A DNA stretch of 64,000 nucleotides from Byssochlamys sp. IMV 00236 (Eukaryota; Ascomycota; Eurotiomycetes; Eurotiales; Thermoascaceae). Positions 48,248 to 60,136 of the stretch are shown piece after piece. The stretch's first letter is position 1; each line of letters starts with the position of its first letter. The position numbers were made by a program, and so were the translations under genes. Location: NCBI GenBank assembly GCA_001931875.2, contig MSJH02000810.1, forward strand, positions 631,535-695,534, given 5' to 3'. The notes beneath the pieces are model-generated. The model saw only the letters and a program-made list of their open reading frames with translations. It did no database searches and had not been told where the DNA came from.

Positions 48248-49414
48248 ATGCCTCCAAAACCATATCCCGAACCTCTCTCGATCTCCCCTTTGTCTGCATC
48301 CGAACACACTCACACTTTAATCCTCCTCCACGGCCGCGGCAGCAATGCTTCCCGATTCGGCCACGAACTCCTCCGCTCCGCGAATCTCCCCGCGCGGCTA
48401 CCAACTGTCAAATTCGTCTTCCCGACCGCGCGTCGACGACGCTCGACGGCTCTCAAAAAGATCCCTATCCATCAATGGTTCGATAACTATTCACTCGACG
48501 ACCCGAACCAGCGGACGGATCTGCAGGTGGAGGGGTTATGTGAAACGGCAGCGTTTCTGAGAGAGCTCGTTGTGCAGGAGGCGGGGATCCTGCGTGAGAA
48601 GGGGTATGAGGACCATGATTCGTATTCACGCATCGTGCTTGGAGGGCTAAGTCAAGGTTGCGCGGCGGCAGCTTTTAGTTTGCTGGGTGGTGGATGGGGT
48701 GAGAATGGACGGGAGACGTTGGGTGCGTTCTGTGGAATGAGTGGATGGTTACCGTTCCAGGGGCAGTTGAGTGAAATTCTAAATTTCGGAATCGAGAATG
48801 ACCACGAGTCCCTAGGTGGGCTGGACGAAGGAATGGATCAATTAGATATAGAATTCTCAGAGGGAAGCGATGATGAAGAGGAAGACGAGGACGCGGACGT
48901 TCATGAAGAAGATGACGATAATAACGACTTTGAAAGCAACGATGATGACACTGAGGATAGCAGCTCCTCAGATGAAGATCCACATGAACAATACAACAAT
49001 AACGAAGATCTGAGTTCGTTCGATCCATTTGGGGAGGATAGTGACGACTCGGACCCCGGCACAAGCACCGAAGAATTCTCAAGAACTATCTCAGCGATCA
49101 ACCACTTGCGCGATATTCTTGATCTCCCACCTCTCCTGAATGCAGGTGAAGAGCACAATTCCGTATCAAGAATCACCACACCAGCCGATGTCAACCACCT
49201 TCGCACCCCTGTTTTCCTAGGACATGGCGCGGCGGACCCAAAGGTCTCCGTCAGGCTTGGGGAGGAGATGGTTCGGCTCCTTGCTGGACCGTTGGATATG
49301 GATGTGACCTGGAAGCGGTATGAGGGCTTTGGGCATTGGTATAAAGTCCCTGATGAGATCGATGATCTAGTTGATTTTCTACGCACCAAAGTCGGGGTCC
49401 CTGTTAGGATGTAA
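48248..49414 (+). CDS. Acyl-protein thioesterase/carboxylesterase-like hydrolase with acidic insertion
   Basis: Single exon, 388 residues; classic APT1 proteins have about 230. Alpha/beta-hydrolase signatures: LILLHGRGSNAS near the N-terminus, KFVFPTARRR, QWFDNYS, the nucleophile elbow GLSQG (Ser135), FLGHGAADPKV (Asp330) and FGHWYKVPDE (His363), a complete Ser-Asp-His triad. It fits PF02230 (phospholipase/carboxylesterase), whose members remove acyl groups from proteins or lysolipids in the cytosol. Residues about 206-277 are an almost wholly Asp/Glu/Ser/Asn insertion between the nucleophile and Asp regions, unlike the family core. No signal peptide is seen. The substrate is unknown. Confidence 0.85.
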   Translation: MPPKPYPEPLSISPLSASEHTHTLILLHGRGSNASRFGHELLRSANLPARLPTVKFVFPTARRRRSTALKKIPIHQWFDNYSLDDPNQRTDLQVEGLCETAAFLRELVVQEAGILREKGYEDHDSYSRIVLGGLSQGCAAAAFSLLGGGWGENGRETLGAFCGMSGWLPFQGQLSEILNFGIENDHESLGGLDEGMDQLDIEFSEGSDDEEEDEDADVHEEDDDNNDFESNDDDTEDSSSSDEDPHEQYNNNEDLSSFDPFGEDSDDSDPGTSTEEFSRTISAINHLRDILDLPPLLNAGEEHNSVSRITTPADVNHLRTPVFLGHGAADPKVSVRLGEEMVRLLAGPLDMDVTWKRYEGFGHWYKVPDEIDDLVDFLRTKVGVPVRM

Positions 49415-50061
49415 ATGGACCTTGATCACAATATCAATCAATATACCCTAATTGGCGTCGTTTTCCATCTTGTAAAAGTTGCTAGCCAACGTGTGTTCAT
49501 GTCATAGAATATAGTTCACTAGTGATACTCCTAAGTTTGGACGAAAAATGATATTAAGCAAGAGAGCGTATACTCGCTGTTTTGATGGAATGTTGTGGAT
49601 GTTTATGAGATGCTTCCTGGAAACATATTTTCCTTAGCCTACAGCGGGTGCTTAGTTTCGATTTCGGTTGACTCGTACCAGAGGCAAAGAAATGTACAGT
49701 AGACCTTGCTATGTATTTGTTTCTTCAGAAATCGGACTATGTTGCCCTTACAATTATAAAGGCGTTCCACGTGGTTATAAGGCTCACAATGTCATTGGGC
49801 TCATGCCCGTCGCCGTGGAATATCCAATTGTTGCCTGTTAGAAAGTGTCCAGAGTTTCTGAATTTAAGGGTGTCCTCTTGTGCCTCTTACTGAATAGATT
49901 ACAATGGACCTAACATGACATTTGCCTTGTTGGGCCAATAACACGCTTGCAACATGGGTATTTCACTGCTGATTGTGCGAGATACCACCTCTTTGCTGAT
50001 CCCGTCTAGCATGTAGTGCGAATACCTCCAAATTTTCCGATTATAGAACCCCAATGACCTC
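49415..50061. other. Convergent 3' region, hydrolase / profilin
   Basis: About 650 bp of AT-rich 3' sequence. No gene is seen. Confidence 0.5.
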
Positions 50062-50802
50062 TTATATACCGTTCTTCACAAGGTGCGAAGCGTTCTTAAC
50101 GACAGCGTCAATAGCGTCGCCGAAGAAGACTCCCTCGGGGTAGTGGGCAATCAGAATACCCTGGGTGCACTTCGCTGCCACGACTCCCTCCTTTCCCTGT
50201 AGTTCGAAAGAACTTGATTAGCGTCCTATCTGATGGAGTACCAGGGAAAGTAAATGATATTAATAATCACCTTAGCCACGTGTAGCGTAGGGATAGTCCG
50301 CTCGGGGAGACTCTCGTGTGTAAGATCCTCAAGCTTTGTGAAGAAGTACTTGGAGCCTCCGAAAGAAACTCCGCTTTCTTCAGCCTTCGACTTGTCGCTG
50401 AATGCGCTAGCGAACGTCTTCATCTCGTCTGGAGAAATCTGTAACGGTATTTCCCAGGTCAGCGGAAGATCATAACGGTAACCGCAAGTTGCAGAGCCTC
50501 TGCCACAGATAAACTGAGGAGCATCCATACCTGAGCACCGTTGGACTTGGCCCACACAGCAGCACCGGTAACGTCAATAACAACGGCCTTGTCAATCAAG
50601 GAGCCGACAACGCTAGCCCATGTCAGTGGATCTCCTGGTATTATGCGAATCAACGAAAAGGGTGATATACTGGTCGTTAAGGTATCCTGTTTGGCAAACA
50701 ATGTCAGTAATGGACTTGGTAGCTTTTATAGCAGGATATGACGAATTGTCAAGGGCAAGAGCTCTTAATGTCCGAACCAGGCCACATACCGTCCCAAGAC
50801 AT
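50062..50802 (-). CDS. PFY1: Profilin
   Basis: Five exons: 50802-50790 (13 bp), 50686-50671 (16 bp), 50612-50531, 50438-50271 and 50196-50062 (137 residues). Spliced, it begins MSWDGYLNDHVVGSLIDKAV and continues VTGAAVWAKSNGAQ, ISPDEMKTFASAF, SGVSFGGSKYFFTKLE and IPTLHVAKGKEGVVAAKCTQ, closing with ILIAHYPEGVFFGDAIDAVVKNASHLV-type helix. Profilin binds actin monomers, poly-proline and PIP2 in the cytosol, and works with formins at the hyphal tip. The acceptor before exon 3 (GGGCTAG) was chosen over an earlier ACCAG because only it keeps frame. Together with Sla1 and prefoldin it makes three actin-related genes in the window, but they are scattered. Confidence 0.92.
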
Positions 50803-51810
50803 GGTGATAGTAAGTCTCTCCTGGAGACTGAAGTACAGATAAGATGATAAGGCAGAGCAAGAGACAAGAAGAAAAGGTGCACGTCCTCCGTAAAAGGAAT
50901 CCCAGGGAAGTTGTCTCTAATAAAAGCGGGAGATGGCGGTGTTTGTTGATGGGAAGTATGGCCAGGTTGTGGGAGAAGAGTTAAGGAGACCGGCTAGGTG
51001 GGGTGAGAGTGTGTTGGCGTACCTGCCCCGCCGTCGGGATGACTGCATCGCTTCTCTCTCGTCTTCTTCTCTCCATTGAAACTTGTCCCCAAAAATGTCC
51101 CCCATATCCTTTTTGCCGGAGATGAGCTTTCGCTTTGCTTTCATCCTATATTCCCACGCCATCCTTCTGTACCCCATCTGCACACTCTGGCATCCATCTT
51201 CATGACCTGCTGTTGTCCATCTCGCCCACAGGAGCGGTGACAGAGTTGTCTCAAGGTGCGGGCCTAACCTCCACTAAGGATGCTCAGCCGGGTCCACGGA
51301 ACAGAAGAACGGAGGCATCAACAGGCATCAAGGATGCTATGGCGAGCAGGGCAAAGGGAATCCTGAAGCCAGCATATAGCCGACTACTGTCCCATACTGA
51401 TTTCTCTGAGGATTGTTCAGGTGTATCTATACTTGCCCTCAATTGAAGGCGTCAGGGATTGCCATAAAAAGAGCACCAGCTGCCAAGACCGAACGCGCCG
51501 GTGACCCACCTGCTCTCGGCGCAGAACGCCTCGCATGTCATGTCGCGTGGCGGTCTGCATTGGGATCTTGACCGTTGGGATGTACAGCAGAACTCCCTGC
51601 TGTCTAATCCAACCGTGTGCTCTCGAGCTAGGCCTCAATGGCAGATCGCTTGAGAAGTTGATTAAGAGGCCAGACGACTGAAAGCTATGGCTTACCCGGT
51701 CTGCTATTGAAACCGACACTGACCAACCAGAAGGGACACGTTTACATTCACTCAGGATGGTTTGATCATTGATGATGACACTGAGCATATGCAAGAAGTT
51801 GAGCTAAGAT
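50803..51810. other. Profilin upstream region
   Basis: About 1 kb up to the start of the inverted duplication. It probably holds the profilin promoter. The short frames present have no recognisable content. Confidence 0.4.
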
Positions 51811-54000
51811 GAGAGCTTTACCGTATGTTCAACATATCACCGCTTTTCCAACTGAGGTAGGGATTCTGGCCTCTGTACCACCGCTGTCTCCTTAACTATA
51901 TAACTAAGTCACCCTATACAATTTCTGTGTCGGTTTTTGTAACCTGGAAATATCAAGTGATGCTGTGAGCGCGCAGCCTTATCAGTATCTGGCAACTGGC
52001 TATTTTAATATATCTTTTCTTCCTTCTACAACAAAAATAGTATAGAGGATCTACAGTACATATGCATTCCTCGGCTCCGTAGGAGCAGCGCAGGCGGTAG
52101 CCTTGGTAATGCACGACTGGAAGAAGATGGGTAATATTTCTGCGCTTCGCTAGATAAAGCTAGCAGCTCTTCTGAGTTTAGCCAGGTCTTGGTTGGATTA
52201 CCACACAGGTTCTCTCATAATCCAAGACCACGAAAGCAAGAATAGTAGAAAATCATTTGATACGGGAATAGGATCTTGATTGCTTAAAGAACTGGAGGGT
52301 ACTGGAATCAATAGACTATTTATGTCCTCGGACTTCATCCTGATCAATTGTTGCTTGGAGCACTGCCTCCGCCACTATTCCTGAGCATTTCCTACTTCCG
52401 GCATGTCTGCTCTGATCCTATATTGATGGAAATAGGTGGCTTCTTGTTGTTTGTTCTATGCCCTTCATATAGGGTGCTAGTGGCGTTTTGCAGCTAGTTG
52501 GGCGCCGACAGGTTCCTATCTCTAACTCGCACCGGAGAATGATCTATATTCGGCTCAGTAGAACTATCTTGGGGGAAAGAGAAACATTGCAATAGTTAAA
52601 GTCTCAGTGCCCCTTTTCAAAATCGCGACGAAAATATGACTGACATCATCTTGCTAGTGCTTTTTAGCTGAGAGATGGTTAATTAGTCTCTTGTCGCATT
52701 AGAATATCGCAGAGTTGTCCACTGGAGATTACTGTTGGACAATCATAAGCATCTACTGTGCTTTTGTCGAATCCTTTAGCACGGAAGCAGAATCTGAATT
52801 GCTTGCTTTACTCTAGGTCTAGGGGGGATTGATCCCATATTTATCTCTAGCATACAAAGAATCTAGATCCTAGTAATCTAGTAATCTAGTAGGTTCGATC
52901 CAATTCTATACGGGAATGTTGTGTAACAGATCATTGCAGATCACCTGGCGTTTGCTTTATACGCCGACAGCTTTTATATATTAGGTCTTGAAGTGCTGCA
53001 TTACTATAAGTCTATATTTAAAAATATAGACAATGGGCGCATTGTGTCCGTTACTCAGTCCTGAGTGCCATATAAACATAATTATTAGCCGAGACATCTA
53101 TTTACATACCCATATTAATTATCAAGGGAATAAAACATAATTATACAAAGCACTGCCTTGACAGTGATATCGAAATCAGTTATTCGCTCAGGAAGGCCTA
53201 TATATGTTGCTGTGCGTTGACACTGGCGATCACAGCTGGGTTTCTGACCTCAGATGAAGCCCACGCCTATTGCAACATCCGGCTGCATATCAATCTTCTG
53301 ATTATAGGTACCTTCTGTTGACAACCAAGGAGTTTGCATATTCCAGATATAATAACCAGCTTTCAAACTGACCTTGATTTGGCACCCCTTGGAATGTTTA
53401 AGGGTCTCGGGAATTATTGTGCTTAGCAATCCATGGAAAACATGCGCCAAATCAGCGCGCTTTATTAAGTAGACTGTGACTGCGCTACTATAGCACTAAG
53501 ATAACGCTACTAGGAAATGTTCCGCGTGGTGTCGGTTCACAAGTTAATTCCTACGGCATCAAGTGCGGCGGCAACTTGCTTGTCTTTATGGTATGGATGA
53601 GAAGAGGAATGAATCCCTGCCAGGATCTGAGAAATTCAGTTGCCCCAGTCCTTGAAGCAAAATAAATGGCGGCGGTATGCTCTAAGTCAAGGTACAAGGC
53701 TGAGTCGGGTGTAAACAGCATGGTGGCTGCCAACATTGAGTCTTAGAGAAGCAAGCCCTCTCTGGGCCTATAGTTTCATGTTTGAGTTTGAGTTATAGTA
53801 TTACAAACCACATAATAATTGTTGGCCAGTATTGCAACAGGGTCGTATTGGCCCCCGTAGATCCGTTGACAGCGATAGGTTTAACTTTCAACGTATTCGG
53901 ATTCGTTGATTTCTCTGGGAAATGGCTGAAAGGAGCATATGATATCTACAATTCGGAACTCGGGGCCACACCAGATAATTCTCGTAGTAAGGAATTGCTT
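51811..54000 (+). repeat. Inverted duplication, arm A
   Basis: 51811-52201 and about 53199-54000 read, on the plus strand, as a diverged copy of the minus strand of 61110-59994. Anchors visible by eye include GGTAATATTTCTGCGCTTCG (52132-52150), TTGACACTGG near 53217, CATGGAAAACATGCG near 53431 and CAAGTGCGGCGGCAACT near 53559. It covers the promoter side and the first about 48 codons of the NACHT gene. A segment of about 1 kb at 52202-53198 is absent from the other arm. Confidence 0.8.
52202..53198. other. About 1 kb insertion within arm A
   Basis: This AT-rich segment has no counterpart in arm B, where the flanking sequences meet at about 60730/60731. It contains a short tandem (CTAGTAAT near 52870) and no convincing open frame. 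It could be the remains of a mobile element or sequence lost from arm B. I see no clear terminal inverted repeat or target-site duplication. Confidence 0.5.
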
Positions 54001-54003
54001 TGA
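53857..54003 (+). pseudogene. Start-less fragment of the STAND NACHT gene
   Basis: The reading VDPLTAIGLTFNVFGFVDF followed by SGKWLKGAYDIYNSELGAT and SRSKELL matches residues 1-48 of the NACHT protein at 57002-60136 almost throughout. The ATG of the intact gene is GTA here, and a TGA follows directly after SKELL, where similarity ends. It is therefore a truncated duplicate, not a gene. It lies at the inner end of arm A of the inverted duplication. Confidence 0.85.
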
Positions 54004-55266
54004 CTTCAAGGGGGTCATCTAGTTAACCTATGACGGTCACCCGACTCAGATGCCTGGTAGTCGAGGGTTCATTCCAATTCGGGTGTAGATAATGCTGTAT
54101 TCGCAGGTAGTGAGAATATTCTTGTCATATCCTAACTAATACTGTACATTCAATGCCGCCTGACAAGAAACTTGTACCGAGTTAAGGCTGAATTAAGATG
54201 GGTTAAGTTAGCTGGATTAGCTCTTCCGAGCCGTGTTTCACGATCTGAAGTTACTTTGCTGCAATGTGCCTGTTATTTCACTTCCTCTTGGAGCTTCCAT
54301 AATTGCATACACCGTCGGCGTAGCAGCAAGCACGGTATTCGGCTAGAGATGCAATCAAACCAAAGCCAGGGTTTTCCTTGCATCAGTCCTGCTTTCCCAC
54401 TGGCCTTGTGTTTTTTGTTCCTTTACAGGGCCTTTCCAGATATCTTCGGCAGCGATGCTTCCGACCGTTGAGCTTGGCAGTTTCAAATCCGCAACGCCGT
54501 CGAATGCACAGACCGCTCAGAGATGGCCTCCAGGAGGTTATCGTGCGATGTCCCCTCAATGCTCGTCAACTGTTAGTTATTTATGCTTGGACAAAAGATG
54601 GAGAAGGTCAGTCAGTCAGTTGAAGCAATGCAAAGATGCCCATTTGACGTCCGAGCCCAACTCACGGATCTCTACTTAGATGCGTGCGCCATCTCGTGCT
54701 GCTTGTAGACCAGCGCACGTTTACTATTCGCAGCTGGTGAAATAAGCATATCGGGACACGTCGATAGCGATCTCCAGAATGTGAGGGCATGAGCGCTCAC
54801 TGGTTCTGTTGTCGAGAAGCAATTTCCACACCATCATGTCCAGACTTTCGCCTGACGGCTAATTTATACCCGCTCGAGCCGCGGACAGTCTACTCAGGCA
54901 TGATCCTTGGTCGAGATGTCAGCGTACCTAGCAAGCCCCTGCCGTCTCGCCCGTGAAGCGTCTCGTCTTCACGGGCGATACCTAAAGCGCACGAGGGGGT
55001 TTCGTGTTGGAGCTCCACACGAGTGCGATGTTTTCTTCCATTTAACTATTCGTAGTTTGCTCTCGGCCATAGTATCCGGTATGGAGTACTTCTTACCCTC
55101 GATATGAGACGGGCCAGTTCTCTACTTTCACTTACTCTTATGTTGCAATCAGGGCCTTCTGGAAGGCTGTCCGTTCCTTTTAAGCGGTAATTATCATTCT
55201 TTTCAACTTATATCAACACGTTCCTAAGTATATTCTCGCTACTGGTATTGCGATAAACGACAGAAC
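54004..55266. other. 1.26 kb spacer with a perfect hairpin
   Basis: No gene is recognised. A perfect 12-bp inverted repeat (54947-54958 with 54967-54978, 8-nt loop) is listed separately. The last few hundred bases should be the promoter of the gene at 55267. Confidence 0.45.
54947..54978. repeat. Perfect 12-bp stem, 8-nt loop inverted repeat
   Basis: TCGCCCGTGAAG is followed after CGTCTCGT by CTTCACGGGCGA. The stem is GC-rich and fully complementary. It lies about 290 bp upstream of the start of the disordered-protein gene, so it may be in its promoter or leader. Function is unknown. Confidence 0.8.
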
Positions 55267-56614
55267 ATGGCTAGGGGACTATTTGGCAGCACACCGAAAC
55301 GCTCTATGACCGATCCTGGTGTGTTACCACGAAGGGACCGCTCAACAGCGGGACAGCTCTCAGCGCGGAGCCATTCTCCACGGGACCGTCGTGGTGCTGC
55401 GTCGAGAGCAGACTCAGAGTGGCATGAAGCTTCGGAGAAAGGGTCGCAACATCGTGGCTGGCAGAGCGCATCGCCTCAGTTTGACGCGCATTTGACAGAG
55501 ACGCCAGAAGATTTCTTCTTGGCCAATCAGCAACTTGATGCTGTGGCAGATGAGAGTATGATAGGCATCGCCTTAGGGAGCCCCAGACTCGCAAGTTCCT
55601 ATATTGAGACGACAAAGGAATCTCCCGACCAGGATGCCATAGCATCTGTTAAGACGGGAGATACACCGACGGGAGATACACCGCGAACTCCTCTTCGAAG
55701 GAAACCAAGCAAATGGAAGAAAATCGGGAGTCTGTTTAAGGGAAAGCAGTCTGCACCACGCTCGAGGTCTCCCTTTTACCAGGTTGAAGTCACCGAGGAG
55801 GACAGGCAAGATTCTGCTTTCGAAACAAAGCTTCAGTCAGAGTCTGTACTTCGTCTTGATGGAGCAGATGTCAAGAAGGGGAGTCGAAGAGAGAGGATGA
55901 CGCAAGTAATGCAGTCGCCGCAGGAGATACAGTATGATTTCTCTGACCAGCGTGAATCAAACGACGAACAACAAGAGGAATGGCCGATCATTAATTCAAC
56001 GACAGAGAAATCATCGGACTATACAGCAGCAGAGCCAGTGCCGTTCCTGCATGTTGATATTCCGGATATTCACATGGAGAGGTATAGCATTATGTTTGGA
56101 AATGTGCTTGGCAATGATCAGTCTTCAAGGCTGCTTGCCAGACGAAGCAAAACCCTAGAGAGCTTAGCTGTCCCTGGAACAGAAGTAGGTATCCTTGTTC
56201 CTAATATATCATTGTCTAAACTAACGACTGCAGCCTCCATCAATGTCCCAACGACCCAGCGTTCCTCGACGTCGGGCAACATCCCCGGCAAGGTCGACTG
56301 CATTCCCATCACTACCCGCCCATCCCAAGGCGCGCAAATATCTAGATTCTTATACACTGCCCCGCGGACCTAGCCCTCTGAGTAAGCTCAAGGCTGAATC
56401 TATCGCTAACAGCACGAAGCTTTCTGTGGCGGACAAGGACAGCTCACATCACACGGCAACTCCATCTTTGGACGCATCCCAAGTCTCGGATGTCGATGAG
56501 TCATTTATTTCCGCTACATCAGTTGATACGCATTCGGACTATATTGACATCATAATCAAAGGAGATGTTGCGCATGGGAGAAACTATGAGATGGCTGTTG
56601 TGGACAGTAACTAG
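55267..56614 (+). CDS. Fungal hypothetical protein, largely disordered
   Basis: Two exons: 55267-56184 and 56234-56614 (432 residues); the 49 bp intron has GTAGGT...CTAACGACTGCAG. I do not recognise a domain. The N-terminal half is Arg/Ser-rich (RSHSPRDRRGAASR), then a basic patch TPLRRKPSKWKKIGSLFKGK that could bind acidic lipid or nucleic acid. A more conserved-looking block, VPFLHVDIPDIHMERYSIMFGN, is followed by LLARRSKTLE, resembling a motif I associate with uncharacterised Aspergillus proteins. The C-terminal exon is Ser/Pro-rich then acidic. There is no signal peptide or membrane segment. It lies between the two arms of the inverted duplication. Confidence 0.75.
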
Positions 56615-57001
56615 GACTTCTTTTCTCAACACTTAAGCCCGCTTTTTTCTCTTTTCTTTTTTGTTGAAATAAAGAATAAACCAAATACCTGAAAGCAGAA
56701 TCTCCGTGATTAACACAGGCCAATCAAAGAAATTAGAGAGAAAGATCGTAATCGCATATAAAAATTGTTCCCATAAGAAGTTGAAATATTTGCACACGAT
56801 ATCCCTAAGAACCAAAGCAAACATACTTACAAAGCGACGCGGAGGACCAGGCTTTTGTTCAGTTCTAGGGGAAACGCAACAGAACTCGACCTCTGCTTTT
56901 GATTTCTTAAGTTTTCTAAGCCTATCAACACTCCTGCTTTGCTCTGACTTTCATAATTGCGTATCTTCTATGAGGGCCGCCCAGATATCCTTTGCATTTA
57001 T
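56615..57001. other. Convergent 3' spacer
   Basis: About 390 bp of AT-rich sequence between convergent genes. Nothing else is seen. Confidence 0.5.
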
Positions 57002-60000
57002 CTAATACAGTCGGATATAATCGTCCACCTGGCACCCACCGTCCTTGGAGCAGATAGCGTAGAGGTCATATCTGTTCTTGTCGGATAATATCTCCTTTAC
57101 CCGCGCGATACGAGATTCACTCAGGGGATCCTTCTTTGGAATGAGGTTCGCAGCTATTCTGGATATACGATACCTTCTCTTTCTGCGGAAGAACTGTACG
57201 ACTGATTCGAAACTTGGCAGTCGCATGGCATTCACGAATTGCTGCAGTGAAACGAAAACAGGCTTAAGCTCACCATGGCATTTGCCAGAACTTTTTGACG
57301 TGGTGGAGGTTTCGTATAGAACAAAGTAGGCTTCCGGGTTAGCCCCAAACATGAGGAAATGCTCTAGGATCAGGCCGTACTCGCCCAACGGTGCCTCCAA
57401 TTCATTCTGGAAGGAACCTTGCCATATCCACTCCTGTTTCCCTTCAATGACTGACGCGCCAAAGTGGAGGAGAAACGAAAGCCAAACAGTTGGGGTTTCC
57501 TGGGCGGGTTTTCGGACATGCTTCATATCCTCTGTTTCCACCCGCTCATACGATGATGCGCCCTCCTCTAAGAGGAAACGTACCAACCGAGAATTGCCTG
57601 TAAGGGCCGCCGACAAAAGGAGATTCAAGCCGTCTCTGGTCTTCAACGTGCCAGCGTCCATTGATACCCTCTGAAAAACATACTGATTTTGCCGGAACAC
57701 TGCTGCGAAGTGAAGATAAGAGAACTCAGTACCAAACTTAGATAGGGATCCTGTAATGGGTATTTGCAATCCCCAATTGGTAAATCTGTCATCTGACGCT
57801 GTGTGATCAGGATATGTGGGCGCAAGCTGTCTGTAGCTATGCAATACCGAACCGAACTCTTCCGCGATCTTGATAGGCGGTTCTTTTCCAATAGCCTGCA
57901 GTCCAGCAAACCACTCAAAAGACCACTGCAGATTCTGGCGACGCAGTTCTGAGTTCCCTTGATTATAGTGCTGAGGTATCGCAAACTTGGACAGTGCTAG
58001 CAGCAAACGGCAATAGATATCTGTATAATCAATCCCCTGGAGCCGGCTTCTGATGTCACTCAGATTTGGGGTAGATTCTAGATATTCTCTCACACTTCGA
58101 TGAACAAACCCAACTTCGTGCTGGAAAGATGCATCTTCGTACAAATTCATCAACGTCCGGGCATTATGTATGGGTTTCATTTCCAACAATCCTTTCGTTA
58201 AGCAGTCTAATTGGAGTCGTACATTTCTCTCTCTGTCCAGCACTTCTTGATGAGTATACCCTCTCACCGGGGCATTGAACGGAAAGTTTGGATCTTCAGT
58301 GTCATCAAGCCAGGAGTACACAAGGGCGTAGTGCCGCTGAAGCGGAAAGGTGCTGGCAAGAAGAAGCATTTTGTCGGAACGTCTGCGATCGCGAGGTTTA
58401 ATTTTGGCAAGCAGTTTCTCAAACAACTCATTGAGGGTCTCTGGGATTTCATTGAGCGTTTCCCAAAGGACTGACGGAGGATCAAAATTTGCAATGTCAT
58501 CAAGAAGTGATTGAACCACAAGAACGACCCACAAGAACACACCTTCGGCTTTCTTGACTATTTCTTCCACGAAGTCCTGGTATATCTTGCTTACCCGGTG
58601 GAACATTGCACTATTCTCGAATGCAGACCGGCAAAATCGAGACATATCGCCTTGAGTCAGTTCGTGAAGACGGACTCGAAGACTCGGATCGTCGGAGAAA
58701 GTTTCCATAAATTGATTATGTGGGCGACTACTGACGCATATCTTGATATCCTGTGACTGCGCCCATTTTTGGAGACTTTTGGCAAGTTCCCAGTGTTCGA
58801 AACTTTTACCTTCGTATTCATCGAGACCATCAATGAAAAAGCAGATACGATGGTTAGGAAAGGATTTCCTGTTCACCAACCTTTCGAAGGCAGCTTTCAC
58901 ATCGTCAAGACAGAACGGGGCATTTCCAGACCAAGATCTGTCCAGATCAAATAGGTCCCATTGATCTGGAAAAATCTGCTGGATGAGCTCAGGACATTTC
59001 TTGAGAGTCTGGAAGAGAATGGCTCTGTAGAGTCCCTCCATAGACATCTGTATTCTGGATCCAGAATTCCAAAAAAGGAAGCGGGCAAATATCAATTTCT
59101 TTTCCCCTGCCCAGCTCTCTAGCTCCCCCTGAACGCAAGGATTGTTGCAGAGAAATTTCATGAGAGTTGATTTTCCAGAGCCAATCTTACCACTCACGTG
59201 GTAGATTGAATTTCCTGATCTCAACCATGTCAAGAATGAGGTGCGTGTATGCCTTCGCATTTCTCTCTCGAGGTCACTCAAATCTTGTTCATTGCTCTCC
59301 TCTTTCACAATCCACCAGTAAGTCCCATCTTCGGCGGTTTTTATGGCACGCTCACGCAAATACATATCCCCGAAATCTAACCGGACTAAAATGTCATTCT
59401 CTCGCGGTATGGACTGGGCGATCATCTGCAGCTTTGGCAGGAGAAGGGTGATGTGGGTGGACGGCTCAACAGTGCCCCTGGCGGTTTCCTGGATCGTCTT
59501 TGAGCCACTCTTCTCTTCTTTGTCCCGGGTTATTTTTATCGCTTCTCGCAATTCATCTATAAGATCTGAGATCTCAAGTGTCCTATCACTTTGTGCACGC
59601 TGGCACTCTTTTAGAATACTATCCAACCGCGAGTTGGCCGAAGACTGCTGTTCACTACCCACTTATTTAGCCACAAGAATGTGCGAATACAAGTACACAT
59701 TCGTTTCAACTCACCTGAAGATTATTCCCAGCAACGTAAGGGTCTGCAGTCGGCAACTATCCAAACTCCTTTCAATCGATGCTATCTCTTTCTCTTTCCT
59801 GATGCTCTTGAAACTGACTTTCATACTCTTCCATTTCGAGTCTTTGTCTACCACTGTCAATTCCTTCAGGATACTTTGAAGCGTATCGGATTGTTGACGG
59901 CAGATTTGGCAAATTTCACGTAGCGATCTTTCATGTTTTGTCTTCCCTCGAAAATGAGTGTCCAAGGTGTTAGTCGCTCTGCGAATATTATCGAGCAATT

Positions 60001-60136
60001 CCTTACTACGAGAATTATCTGGCGTGCTCCCGAGTTCCGAATTGTAGATGTCGTACGCCCCTTTGATCCATTTCCCAGAGAAATCAATAAAGCTGAGTAT
60101 GTTGGAGACCAAGCCTACCGCTGTCAATGGATCCAT
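57002..60136 (-). CDS. STAND NACHT (NLR-like) protein
   Basis: Two exons: 60136-59715 and 59654-57002 (1,024 residues). The start MDPLTAVGLVSNILSFIDF is the standard beginning of the fungal STAND N-terminal helical domain (SesA/HeLo-like, about residues 1-120). The open frame extends upstream only from a TTG, so ATG 60136 was used. The NACHT domain has Walker A GKIGSGKST at 296-304 and Walker B CFFIDGLDEYEG at 412-423, followed by a winged-helix-type region and RSVREYLES. Near the C-terminus are two or three weak ankyrin-like units (LHFAAVF, LLLSAALTGNSRLVRFLLEEGA). Such proteins are intracellular sensors; many fungal ones act in heterokaryon incompatibility or other immune-like responses, which is inference here. 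The coding sequence is intact although its 5' end and promoter are duplicated in arm A. Confidence 0.88.
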
